Source: Thermoplasmatales archaeon SM1-50 (GTDB lineage: Archaea > Thermoplasmatota > E2 > DHVEG-1). From it: a stretch of DNA of 41,089 nt. How positions within the stretch are numbered: the stretch's first letter is position 1; the number at the start of each line of letters is the position of its first letter. The stretch lies in NCBI GenBank assembly GCA_001595945.1, contig LSSI01000055.1, positions 1 to 41,089 on the forward strand, written 5' to 3'. Below are positions 25,401-36,197 of the stretch, one piece after another. Both the position numbers and the translations under genes were made by a program. The notes beneath the pieces were generated by a model, which was not told the DNA's origin, ran no database searches, and saw only the letters and a program-made list of their open reading frames with translations.

Positions 25401-25721
25401 CTATTCTTCCCCGGTTTTTTTCATCGCTATACAGATTTCAATTGAGGAAACATTTGATTTCCTGCCGTCTTCGTTGGTAACGACTTCAGTTCCAATGTCG
25501 ATATGTTTTACCTCAGTGTTTGTTAAAAACCGATTGTGTGTTATTTCTGCAGCATCAACCGCTCTGCTGATTGCGTTTCCTCTTGCTTTTAATACGACCT
25601 CGGTAAAGTTCCCAGAGTTTAAAAGTGCCATAATCGCGGTGACATAATTCATTGGTGGCTTATTCCCGACATAGATGATGTTACTATCGGTGTCGATTTT
25701 CTTTTTCTCATCCTTAGTCAT
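25401..25721 (-). CDS. albA: Alba chromatin / RNA-binding protein
   Basis: 106 residues. The Alba fold is plain: [20 protein letters not shown], then [19 protein letters not shown] with the nucleic-acid-binding basic and glycine residues, then beta strands to [10 protein letters not shown]. Alba coats DNA in archaeal chromatin and also binds RNA. GGGGAG lies 11 bases before ATG 25721. The N-terminal tail ([13 protein letters not shown]) is slightly longer and more charged than in short homologues. Placed between Lhr and a small beta-barrel gene, all on the minus strand. Confidence 0.96.
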   Translation of the reverse strand: MTKDEKKKIDTDSNIIYVGNKPPMNYVTAIMALLNSGNFTEVVLKARGNAISRAVDAAEITHNRFLTNTEVKHIDIGTEVVTNEDGRKSNVSSIEICIAMKKTGEE

Positions 25722-25840
25722 ACCAAATCTTACTCCCCAGAAAGATGATTGGCTTCTTTGAGCTTTAAGAAATCAAAACCCATTCCTCTTTAATAAACGT
25801 TTTGTTTTTTTTAGACGAGATGGTAGAAGTAAATGATTTA

Positions 25841-26128
25841 CTAACCATAATAATGCCCGCTAGGTTCTTTCTCCTCATCTTTACCTTCATGTTGTTTAAT
25901 GTCTAAAACATCGATGGCAAGTATAGCATGCAGTGGTATGATACGCAGATTTTCAACACTCTCTTTATTTTCTGAAGGTAATTCAATGACAAGACCTGCC
26001 TCTTCGATCCCAATGGTGGCATATCCCCTGAAGATCCCTTCGGTTTCTAAAGAGCTCTCTCGTCCAGCTATAGAGAGTATTTTATATCGTGATCCATCAA
26101 TGAGTTTCCATTCTTCCTTTTTTACCAT
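25841..26128 (-). CDS. Small beta-barrel protein, possibly Sm-like, unassigned
   Basis: 95 residues from ATG 26128, preceded by AGGAAGTGA; the longer frame to 26194 overlaps the upstream gene and is rejected. The core, EGIFRGYATIGIEEAGLVIE followed by IIPLHAILAIDVL, has the strand-turn-strand rhythm of small SH3/Sm-type barrels. The charged tail ends GHYYG. It follows the HTH gene after only four bases, so the two are surely translated together. Function unknown; nucleic-acid or protein binding that partners the HTH protein is an inference. Confidence 0.75.
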   Translation of the reverse strand: MVKKEEWKLIDGSRYKILSIAGRESSLETEGIFRGYATIGIEEAGLVIELPSENKESVENLRIIPLHAILAIDVLDIKQHEGKDEEKEPSGHYYG

Positions 26129-26132
26129 CGAT

Positions 26133-26570
26133 TCACTTCCTATTTGTTTCGATGAGTCTTTGAAGATGTTCGACTGTCTTACTGTAATTCTCAACTGCTA
26201 CTTTAATGTGTGCTTCAACGAAATTCCATGCTTTTTCAAAATTACCGTATCGCAATCGGTAGGCTTTCTTCTGTTGTTTTGATACTTCATCGAAAACCGA
26301 TACTTCTTCAAGGATATCAAATCCTTTTAGTTTATTTAAATGTCTATAGACTGTTGGCCGTGAGGTTTTTAACATTGCTGCGATATCGTCAACAAACCAT
26401 GCCTTGGTTGGATGTTTAAGGAAAAAATTTGCGAATATTTTATAGGGGATCTCTGGGTCAGACCCTTTCGAAAGATACCCTATTTGTTCAAAAAACATCT
26501 TTGCAGCGGTATCAAAATCCTCTTCCCCAGTTAGCGGGGTGTTGCTGACTATCTGCATCTCAAATGGCAT
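26133..26570 (-). CDS. Winged-helix transcription regulator
   Basis: About 145 residues. The wHTH is WFVDDIAAMLKTSRPTVYRH (recognition helix RPTVYRHLNKLK), followed by a wing and a C-terminal helix suited to dimerisation (VEAHIKVAVENYSKTVEHLQ). It begins at ATG 26570 because GAGGG lies about seven bases before it; an upstream ATG at 26615 has only a weak site. Paired with the beta-barrel gene in a two-gene unit ahead of Alba and Lhr. The target is unknown. The next gene upstream on the same strand is glnA, across 99 bases. Confidence 0.8.
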   Translation of the reverse strand: MPFEMQIVSNTPLTGEEDFDTAAKMFFEQIGYLSKGSDPEIPYKIFANFFLKHPTKAWFVDDIAAMLKTSRPTVYRHLNKLKGFDILEEVSVFDEVSKQQKKAYRLRYGNFEKAWNFVEAHIKVAVENYSKTVEHLQRLIETNRK

Positions 26571-26669
26571 AGCCTTACCCTCGATATTCCGAAATACGTT
26601 TTTCATTAAAAACATTTCTTTAACAAAGAAAAGGAAAAAAAGTTATATGGTAGCTTGATATGCGTTACA

Positions 26670-28019
26670 TCATAGGATCGGAAGATAATTTTCTAGCTCC
26701 CATTTCGTCACCTGTAGTCTGTATGCGTCCCATTCTTTTCGCTTCACATGCAGGAGATTTTCAAATATATGCTCCCCAAGTGTTTCTTTTACCATTTCAC
26801 TTTTACTCATTATCATCAACGCATGCCCAAGGCTGTCTGGCAGCTCTTCAATTCCATATTTTCGACGTTCATCTTCAGTTAATGAATAAATATTTTTTTC
26901 AACAGGAGCGGGTGGCTCAAGGTTGTCTTCGATTCCTCTTAATCCCGCTGCAAGCATCACGGAAAACGCAAGATACGGATTACATGAGACATCGAGGTTT
27001 CTTAGCTCACAACGCGTGCTTATTCCCCGTTTTGATGGGATACGGATCAGAGCACTGCGATTTTGGTTCGCCCAGGAGATATATGTTGGTGCCTCATACC
27101 CAGGAACCAGCCGCTTGTAGGAATTCACTGTTTGATTTAGCACACCAGAAAGTTCCTTTATATATTTCAGCAGACCAGCAATGAAATGATACGCGATTGA
27201 ACTAAGCTCATTTGGATTATTAGGATCATAAAATGCATTTATTCCATCTAGTGTGAAGAGTGATTGGTGAGTATGCATCCCAGAGCCACATTGACTATAG
27301 AGTGGTTTTGGCATGAAGGATGCATGCAGATTATGTTTTGTAGCGATAACTTTTGTAATATATTTTAACGTAATCACACGATCAGCAGTTGTAATTGCAT
27401 CCGCATATTGAAAGTTAATTTCCTGTTGTCCATCAGCACATTCATGATGCGCAGTATATGGTCTTATTCCAACTGCTTCCAATGCTAAAGAGATATCTGC
27501 CCGAACGCCCTCTGCAAGGTCGCGATGTGATAAATCAAAGTATCCTGCAGTGTCATTTGGTATTACCGAAGAAGTATCACCATTTTTTTTAAATAAAAAG
27601 AATTCACATTCAGGACCAGTATTATATATGTAACCAAATCGTACTGCTTTCTGCATTATTTTTTCTAAAACATATTTGACATCACCTTCGAATCGTTTTC
27701 CATTTGGTTCGAAGATATCACAGTTAAGTTTCGCAGTTTTTCGCTGTTCAACACTTTCAGGAAGAATAACAAAACTCGCAGGATCGGGCCTTGCGATTTT
27801 ATCTGATTCCTCAATAGTGGCATAACCTGCGATTGAAGAAGCATCAAAGGGAATACCATCATCTAATGCTGACTGTAAACCACTGGCAGGGATAATGATA
27901 TTTTTTGGGGTTCCAAGAATGTCAACAAATTGTAAACGAACAAAAAGAACATTGCTTTCTTGAGCCATTGCTAAAACTGACTCTTTATTTAATAATTTTA
28001 ACGTATTTACACCTACCAT
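26670..28019 (-). CDS. glnA: Glutamine synthetase, type I
   Basis: 449 residues. GlnA joins ammonium to glutamate using ATP. Family blocks: FDASSIAGY (58-66), the metal-binding GPECEFFLF, HHECADGQQEINF, the ammonium and glutamate loop GSGMHTHQSLF, NSYKRLVPGYEAPTYISW, the NRSALIRIP loop and ELRNLDVSCNPYLAF. The length is that of the short GSI-alpha type, in which adenylylation is not expected. Control is therefore probably transcriptional: a perfect 16-bp palindrome lies at the predicted start site. Nearby glutamate dehydrogenase makes this a nitrogen-metabolism region. Confidence 0.96.
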   Translation of the reverse strand: MVGVNTLKLLNKESVLAMAQESNVLFVRLQFVDILGTPKNIIIPASGLQSALDDGIPFDASSIAGYATIEESDKIARPDPASFVILPESVEQRKTAKLNCDIFEPNGKRFEGDVKYVLEKIMQKAVRFGYIYNTGPECEFFLFKKNGDTSSVIPNDTAGYFDLSHRDLAEGVRADISLALEAVGIRPYTAHHECADGQQEINFQYADAITTADRVITLKYITKVIATKHNLHASFMPKPLYSQCGSGMHTHQSLFTLDGINAFYDPNNPNELSSIAYHFIAGLLKYIKELSGVLNQTVNSYKRLVPGYEAPTYISWANQNRSALIRIPSKRGISTRCELRNLDVSCNPYLAFSVMLAAGLRGIEDNLEPPAPVEKNIYSLTEDERRKYGIEELPDSLGHALMIMSKSEMVKETLGEHIFENLLHVKRKEWDAYRLQVTKWELENYLPIL

Positions 28020-28045
28020 ACTCTTCGCCGGCCTGATGATCTAAC

Positions 28046-28061
28046 TTTCAATTAATTGAAA
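28046..28061 (-). promoter_or_regulatory. Operator-like palindrome at the glnA start site
   Basis: TTTCAATTAATTGAAA is a perfect 16-bp palindrome. It begins 27 bases upstream of the glnA ATG. A TATA box predicts transcription starting at about 28061, exactly at its edge, so a bound repressor would block initiation. It does not match the GGAA-N6-TTCC site of methanogen NrpR. Confidence 0.6.
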
Positions 28062-28082
28062 ATAGTCTTGGTATTTATGCTG

Positions 28083-28091
28083 TATATAAAA
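28083..28091 (-). promoter_or_regulatory. TATA box of glnA
   Basis: TTTTATATA on the minus strand, about 26 bases before the palindrome edge at 28061 where transcription should start. Confidence 0.55.
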
Positions 28092-28343
28092 TCTGTTTTA
28101 TTAGATTGTCGAATTTCACAAATACGTAATTTAAAACTTTATCTAAATCGAATAGTTATACGTTTTATTTCGTAAAGAATTGTAAACCTTTTATTATTTA
28201 TCAATTAAAATAGTGAACACACTAAAAAATCTTTTATTAATAGCATTAGAGAAAAATATTATCTTATTACAAGAGATAAATCTAATATTTTTTACAATAT
28301 TATTTAAAAAAAAGCTCCATAGGAAGATTTAATTAAGAGATGT

Positions 28344-28367
28344 GAATTATATAAAGGTATATAATTC
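28344..28367 (+). promoter_or_regulatory. Dyad overlapping the S8 protease promoter
   Basis: GAATTATATA (28344-28353) and TATATAATTC (28358-28367) are perfect 10-bp arms around AAGG. The TATA-like core lies within each arm, so it may act as promoter and operator at once. The start codon is 36 bases further on, preceded by AAAGGGG. Confidence 0.5.
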
Positions 28368-28402
28368 TAAATTATATAAAAAAAATAAAAGGGGACTAAA
28401 AA

Positions 28403-31123
28403 ATGAAAAACAAAATGAATATTATCATAATAGGCGCAATTATCTTTGCCTTAAGCGCTCCAGCAGCATTAAATGTCGATGGGAATATAGTGACGTTCCC
28501 AAGAAATGCTGAGATAATGAATGAACAATATATCAGCATACCGAATTCATTAGTGCTGTTGAGACTGTGGAATGAAAGACAACAAAATGGTGAGATAGTA
28601 CCATTCTATTCTATTAGTTTAGATAGTGGTAACTCCTTTATTAGAACCGTACAACCATCTTACGAACTTGGATTACGATACGCACATTTCGATCCTTTGG
28701 AAGCCCAACCCTCCATTGATCCTTTGTTAGCCGCAAATGACAACACACATTTATATATCGTTCAGTTTGTTACGCAACCACTCCAAGAGTTTAGAGATGC
28801 TATAACTGCATATGGCGGTGTAGTACGTCATTATATTGCACAATATGCTTTTCTTGTTGAAATGAGTGAAGAAGTACAACCATTGGTTGAATCACTCCCT
28901 TATGTACGATGGGTTGGAGCATATCATCCTGCTTATCGACTTGAAGAATTTATGGTAGACAACCTGGAAAACGCCTATCAGATGTATCCTCTTCAGCAAT
29001 ATAACATACAGGTTCTCTCTGGTGAACAAAAGAAACTAGTAGCTCAACGTATCAAAGAAATCGGCGCAGTAGTAAATGTCGCGGATGCAGGTAAGGTACT
29101 TATCGAAGCGACACTCACACCCGAACAGCTTTTAGAAGTGGCTCATTGGGACGAAATCAACTTTATCGATCGATGGGGCTCTCTGGAACCAGATATGGAT
29201 ATTGCTCGTGAAATCGGTGGTGCAAATTATATAGAAACAACCGCAGGCTATAACGGTTCCGGTGTCCGAGGGGAAGTCTTCGATAGCGGTTTCAACCTTG
29301 CTCATGTTGATTTTCAATCCCGTCCTTTGATACAACATGGTACTGTCGGTAGTGCTTCTCACGGTGCATCGACTTCAGGTATCTGCTTTGGAGATGGAAC
29401 CGGGAACCCGAAAGGCAGAGGACTGCTGCCAGCAGGACAAGGAATCGTCGGTGATTATCATTACATAGGTCTGGAAGGACAAAGCAGATATGACCATACA
29501 GGTGAAGAAGTACAAGATCCATATTTCTGTGTATTTGAAACAGCAAGTGTCGGTAGCCCTCAGACAACACAATATACGGCCATTTCAGCTGACACCGACG
29601 ATGCACTTTTTGATTTTGACATTATCCATTGTCAATCACAAAGTAATCTTGGTTCTCAAAGTTCTCGACCGCAAGCTTGGGCAAAAAATATTGTCTCTGG
29701 CGGTGGTGTATATCACTATGATACTCTTACCAAAAGTGATGACGCTTGGAATCATGGTGCAAGTATTGGTCCAGCATCTGACGGAAGGATCAAACCAGAT
29801 TTTTGCAGTTTTTATGATCAAATATACACAACTACTTCAGGCAGTTCTACCGCGTACACTTCCAGCTTTGGTGGAACAAGTGGCGCAACACCGATCATCG
29901 CAGGACACTTCGGTCTTTTCTTCCAGATGTGGTCTGACGGAATTTTCGGAAACGATGTCGACCCATATGGAACCGTTTTCGATAATCGTCCACACATGAC
30001 CACTGCGAAAGCAATGATGATCAACACCGCTGATCAATATCCATTTAACGGGACTACGCATGATAAGACACGGATGCACCAAGGATGGGGTATGCCGTCG
30101 GTGAAAAACCTCTATGATCTCCGTGATAACTTCTATATTATTGATGAATCAGATATCCTTTTACCTTTTGAAGTATCAACACATAATGTTGCAGTGGATG
30201 CTAATTCCCCATATTTAAAGGTCACAATGACGTATGCAGATCCCGCGGGAAACCCAGCTGTTCAAACCCAGCATCGAATCAACGACTTAACATTAAAAGT
30301 AATCTCCCCGTCTAATGTTATTTACTGGGGAAATTATGGACTTGATACAGCGGTATGGTCACAACCAGATGGAACAGCTGATACAAAGGATACTGTGGAA
30401 TGCGTCTTTATTCAAAACCCTGAAGCAGGTGCGTGGACTATCGAGGTCTCTGCAGATGAAATTATCCAGGATTCTCATATAGAGACACCGGAGTTGGACG
30501 CAGATTACGCCTTAGTGGTAAGTCCTGTCCTCTCAGCACCGTTCCCACCAGAAATAAATGGACCAACAGAGGGGGACATTGGACGGCAGATTGATTTCAC
30601 TTTCACCACAACCGATCCTGGGAACTCGGATGTATATTATTGGGTCGAGTGGGGTGACGGAAACCATGAAGAATGGGTTGGTCCCTGTTCTTCAGGATCT
30701 ATCGTTAACCTCTCCCATACTTATAATGATCAAGGGAATTTTTCAATTACAGCAAAAGCAAAAAATACCTTTGGAAGTGAGAGTAGCTGGTCAGAACCCT
30801 TTGTTATCGTAATTTTTGCACCTCAACTCGAAATCGGTCTTATCTCAGGAGGATTTTTCAAAGTTAAAACAGTCATCAAAAACACAGGTGCCATCGATAT
30901 CATGCAAGTCCAATGGAATATAACGCTTTCAGGTGGGGCATGGTTTGGTAAACAAACCAGTGGGAATCTTCTCAGCATCTCACCAGAGGGGGAACGAACC
31001 ATAACCTCAGGCCCCATTATAGGACTCGGAAAGACGATTATAACAGTGACTGCGACACACCCATATAGTTCAGCGAGTATATCACAAAACGCGACCATAC
31101 TGCTATTTTATATTAAGACGTAG
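28403..31123 (+). CDS. Secreted subtilisin-like (S8) peptidase with PKD-like domain
   Basis: 906 residues. A signal peptide (NIIIIGAIIFALSAPAAL) is followed by a propeptide region to about 260. The S8 domain has Asp294 (GEVFDSGFNLAHVDF), His320 (SHGASTSGI) and Ser493 (GTSGATP). Its His motif departs from the usual HGTxVAG, but the triad residues are in place. A proprotein-convertase-like beta domain follows near 590-690, then a PKD domain (YYWVEWGDGNHEEW, LSHTYNDQGNFSI) and a final beta domain. It probably degrades extracellular protein and feeds peptides to the amino-acid catabolism encoded around it. AAAGGGG precedes the ATG. Confidence 0.92.
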   Translation: MKNKMNIIIIGAIIFALSAPAALNVDGNIVTFPRNAEIMNEQYISIPNSLVLLRLWNERQQNGEIVPFYSISLDSGNSFIRTVQPSYELGLRYAHFDPLEAQPSIDPLLAANDNTHLYIVQFVTQPLQEFRDAITAYGGVVRHYIAQYAFLVEMSEEVQPLVESLPYVRWVGAYHPAYRLEEFMVDNLENAYQMYPLQQYNIQVLSGEQKKLVAQRIKEIGAVVNVADAGKVLIEATLTPEQLLEVAHWDEINFIDRWGSLEPDMDIAREIGGANYIETTAGYNGSGVRGEVFDSGFNLAHVDFQSRPLIQHGTVGSASHGASTSGICFGDGTGNPKGRGLLPAGQGIVGDYHYIGLEGQSRYDHTGEEVQDPYFCVFETASVGSPQTTQYTAISADTDDALFDFDIIHCQSQSNLGSQSSRPQAWAKNIVSGGGVYHYDTLTKSDDAWNHGASIGPASDGRIKPDFCSFYDQIYTTTSGSSTAYTSSFGGTSGATPIIAGHFGLFFQMWSDGIFGNDVDPYGTVFDNRPHMTTAKAMMINTADQYPFNGTTHDKTRMHQGWGMPSVKNLYDLRDNFYIIDESDILLPFEVSTHNVAVDANSPYLKVTMTYADPAGNPAVQTQHRINDLTLKVISPSNVIYWGNYGLDTAVWSQPDGTADTKDTVECVFIQNPEAGAWTIEVSADEIIQDSHIETPELDADYALVVSPVLSAPFPPEINGPTEGDIGRQIDFTFTTTDPGNSDVYYWVEWGDGNHEEWVGPCSSGSIVNLSHTYNDQGNFSITAKAKNTFGSESSWSEPFVIVIFAPQLEIGLISGGFFKVKTVIKNTGAIDIMQVQWNITLSGGAWFGKQTSGNLLSISPEGERTITSGPIIGLGKTIITVTATHPYSSASISQNATILLFYIKT

Positions 31124-31245
31124 CGATTGCTGCATTCCATAAACCACTTTTCCTTTCAAATTGCTAGGAGATGTCATCTGACCGATGAGCATAATTACTA
31201 TTAATATGATTATGTAATATTTGTTATGTACTATTTGTCTTGAAT

Positions 31246-32346
31246 ATGAAACTTATTTGTCAGTCATGTCAAACGGAATATAAGACATGTGAACCTCTCT
31301 GGAAATGCAGATGCGGTGGGATATTAGCACTGGATTTTCATCCACGATTTCCAATTGATAAAATTCAAAAAAGAAAACCCACATTATGGAGATACCGCGA
31401 GGCGCTGCCTATAGAAAACGATCGCTATATCGTCTCATTTGATGAAGGATTTACACCCTTGATAAATGAGCATTTTTTTGGGAGAGATATCTTAATAAAA
31501 CAAGATTATCTTTTCCCTAGTGGATCCTATAAAGATCGCGGAGCGTCGGTGCTTGTTAGCAAAGTTAAGGAAGCAGGAATTAAAAAAGTTGTGGAAGATT
31601 CTTCAGGCAACGCTGGGGCAGCGATTGCTGCGTACTGTGCGAAAGCACACATTACATGCCATATCTACGTACCAGAACAAACATCTGAGGGAAAACTCAT
31701 ACAAATAAAAAAGTACGGAGCACATCTACATAAGATACAAGGGAGCCGTGAGGATACAGCAAAAGCAGCAAGGCGACACGCAGAAACAACCTATTATGCG
31801 AGTCATTATTGGAACCCGTTTTTTTTCCATGGGACAAAAACATTTATCTTCGAAGTAATCGAACAACTCGGATGGAAAACACCTGATATCCTTATCGTCC
31901 CCGTGGGTAACGGGACGCTGCTTTACGGTGCGTTCATTGGTTTGCAGGAACTACAGCAGGGAAATATAATCGATAAACTTCCAAGGATCATCGGTGTACA
32001 AGCAAGGAACTGCGCACCGCTTGCCTCTGCTTGGAAAAAACATAACAATACAAACACCGCTTCGACAAGAAAAGACACCGTCGCAGAAGGGATTGCAATT
32101 GTACATCCGATACGAAGAAACGACATTCTTCATGCGGTAAAAGAAACAAATGGTGAAATCATTACCGTCAGGGAAAACGAGATTCTCGATGCACTAAATT
32201 ATACTTTAAGAAAAGGCTATTACATTGAACCAACATCAGCAGTTGCTGTAGCAGGATTCAAAAAATATCAAATAAAAAAAGATTTAGAAGTTGTAGTACC
32301 ATTAACTGGTCACGGACTTAAAACTAAGGGATTGTCAATACAATAG
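31246..32346 (+). CDS. thrC: Threonine synthase-like PLP enzyme
   Basis: 366 residues from ATG 31246; a TTG two codons earlier is less likely. An N-terminal zinc ribbon (CQSC, then CRCGG) is typical of archaeal and class II threonine synthases. The PLP lysine is Lys96 in SGSYKDRG, followed by EDSSGNAGAAIAAY and the phosphate-binding VPVGNGT loop. It should convert O-phosphohomoserine to threonine. Related fold-type II enzymes (cysteate synthase, threonine dehydratase) are alternatives, and no other threonine-biosynthesis gene is present. It follows the protease gene and precedes gdhA on the same strand, with its own spacer. Confidence 0.82.
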   Translation: MKLICQSCQTEYKTCEPLWKCRCGGILALDFHPRFPIDKIQKRKPTLWRYREALPIENDRYIVSFDEGFTPLINEHFFGRDILIKQDYLFPSGSYKDRGASVLVSKVKEAGIKKVVEDSSGNAGAAIAAYCAKAHITCHIYVPEQTSEGKLIQIKKYGAHLHKIQGSREDTAKAARRHAETTYYASHYWNPFFFHGTKTFIFEVIEQLGWKTPDILIVPVGNGTLLYGAFIGLQELQQGNIIDKLPRIIGVQARNCAPLASAWKKHNNTNTASTRKDTVAEGIAIVHPIRRNDILHAVKETNGEIITVRENEILDALNYTLRKGYYIEPTSAVAVAGFKKYQIKKDLEVVVPLTGHGLKTKGLSIQ

Positions 32347-32478
32347 AAGATTTTTATCTATTCAAAAAAAGGTTAAAATCTCGTAAGAATAATTTTTAGG
32401 TTATAAGAGAGGAGTATTAGCAAAGTATTAAAAGGAAATAGTGATACCAGACCAACAAAAAATCGGAGGTATAATCTT

Positions 32479-33816
32479 ATGGATAAATCTGTTGAAGAAT
32501 TCATGATAAAAGTAAAAGAAAAAAATCCAAACGAAAAAGAATTCCATCAGGCAGTTCAAGAGGTTGTCGAAAGTCTTATGCCATTTATTCAAAAAAACCC
32601 TAAATATAAAAAAGCTAAGATTTTAGAACGTATAGTAGAACCTGAAAGAGTAATTATATTCCGTGTTCCATGGCTTGATGACAAAGGTGAAATTCAGATA
32701 AACAAAGGCTACCGTATTCAAATGAATAGTGCAATTGGTCCTTATAAAGGGGGAATACGTTTCCACCCGAGCGTTAATTTAAGTATTTTAAAATTTTTAG
32801 CTTTTGAGCAAGTATTTAAAAATAGTTTAACAACACTTCCAATGGGCGGTGGGAAAGGAGGATCTGATTTTGATCCGAAAGGAAAAACCGATAATGAGGT
32901 AATGAAATTCTGCCAATCGTTTATAACAGAGCTACAACGACATATAGGGCCAGCTACGGATGTTCCGGCAGGTGACATCGGGGTCGGTGGCCGCGAAATC
33001 GGCTTTATGTTCGGTCAATACCGAAGACTCCGGAATGAGTTTACAGGGGTGCTTACCGGAAAAGGACTAAACTGGGGTGGTAGTCTCATTCGCCCAGAAG
33101 CAACTGGATATGGTACAACTTATTTTGCTTTTGAAATGCTGAAAACAAAAGGTGATTCGCTTAAAGGAAAAACCTGCATTGTTTCAGGATCCGGGAATGT
33201 TGCTCAATACACCGTTGAAAAAATAAATCAACTTGGCGGGAAAGTCGTTACATTATCTGACTCATCTGGAACAATTTATGACCCTTCTGGAATCGATGAA
33301 AAGAAACTTGCGTTTGTAATGGAACTTAAAAATATACAACGTGGACGTATCAAGGAGTACGCGGAGAAATATAAATGCGAATACGAAGCAGGAAAAAACC
33401 CATGGCATTACCCATGTGATTGCGCGTTCCCCTCAGCAACCCAAAATGAAATCAACAAACAAGATGCACAAAAACTCGTAGACAATGGTTGTATCTTAGT
33501 TGCAGAAGGAGCAAACATGCCAACAACACCAGAGGGAGTGGAAATTTATCTTAAAAATAAGATTCTCTATGGACCTGGAAAAGCAGCAAATGCAGGTGGT
33601 GTAGCAACGAGCGGGTTGGAAATGTCACAAAATAGCGCACGTATCTCTTGGAGTAGAGAAGAAGTTGACAAAAAACTGCAATGGATTATGTCACAAATTC
33701 ATAATTCTTGCGTTAAATATGGAAAAGAGGATAATTTTGTAAACTATGTGAACGGTGCGAATATCGCGGGTTTTGTAAAAGTTGCTGATGCAATGATTGA
33801 CCAAGGACTTATTTAA
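32479..33816 (+). CDS. gdhA: Glutamate dehydrogenase
   Basis: 445 residues, the hexameric, bacterial-type length. The enzyme interconverts glutamate with 2-oxoglutarate and ammonium. GPYKGGIRFHPSVN, the catalytic PMGGGKGGSDFDPKG (Lys126), PAGDIGVGGREIG and the dinucleotide fold VSGSGNVAQYT are all clear. The serine after the strand end (LSDSSG) suits NADP(H), but cofactor choice is not settled by sequence alone. GGAGGT lies eight bases before the ATG. A T-rich tract ends the gene, and nfnAB follows. The neighbourhood suggests catabolic use, with electrons passed on to Nfn. Confidence 0.96.
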   Translation: MDKSVEEFMIKVKEKNPNEKEFHQAVQEVVESLMPFIQKNPKYKKAKILERIVEPERVIIFRVPWLDDKGEIQINKGYRIQMNSAIGPYKGGIRFHPSVNLSILKFLAFEQVFKNSLTTLPMGGGKGGSDFDPKGKTDNEVMKFCQSFITELQRHIGPATDVPAGDIGVGGREIGFMFGQYRRLRNEFTGVLTGKGLNWGGSLIRPEATGYGTTYFAFEMLKTKGDSLKGKTCIVSGSGNVAQYTVEKINQLGGKVVTLSDSSGTIYDPSGIDEKKLAFVMELKNIQRGRIKEYAEKYKCEYEAGKNPWHYPCDCAFPSATQNEINKQDAQKLVDNGCILVAEGANMPTTPEGVEIYLKNKILYGPGKAANAGGVATSGLEMSQNSARISWSREEVDKKLQWIMSQIHNSCVKYGKEDNFVNYVNGANIAGFVKVADAMIDQGLI

Positions 33817-33822
33817 AACAAT

Positions 33823-33853
33823 CCTTTTTCCTTCTCTTTTTATTTAATTTTTT
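33823..33853 (+). terminator. T-rich terminator after gdhA
   Basis: Three T runs separated by C or A begin seven bases after the gdhA stop codon. This is the usual archaeal termination signal and separates gdhA from nfnAB. Confidence 0.5.
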
Positions 33854-33981
33854 ACATATTATAATGCGAGCCATCTGCTCAATCTTAATAAACCTTGGTT
33901 TTTTAAAAAAAATAACATAAACTATTAAAATTGACCTTAATTACAGTTCCGACAATATCATGTAAGTCCAGAGGGGGCTCT

Positions 33982-36182
<2,201 letters not shown>

Positions 36183-36197
36183 TGCATTGTTTTTTGT

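Larger units (their letters stand above)
28020..28402. other. 383-base divergent regulatory region, glnA / S8 protease
   Basis: Very AT-rich and without an ORF. The glnA side holds a TATA box and a 16-bp palindrome. The protease side holds a 24-base dyad over its TATA box and a ribosome site. I see nothing distinct in the middle (28100-28340) beyond A/T runs. Confidence 0.6.
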
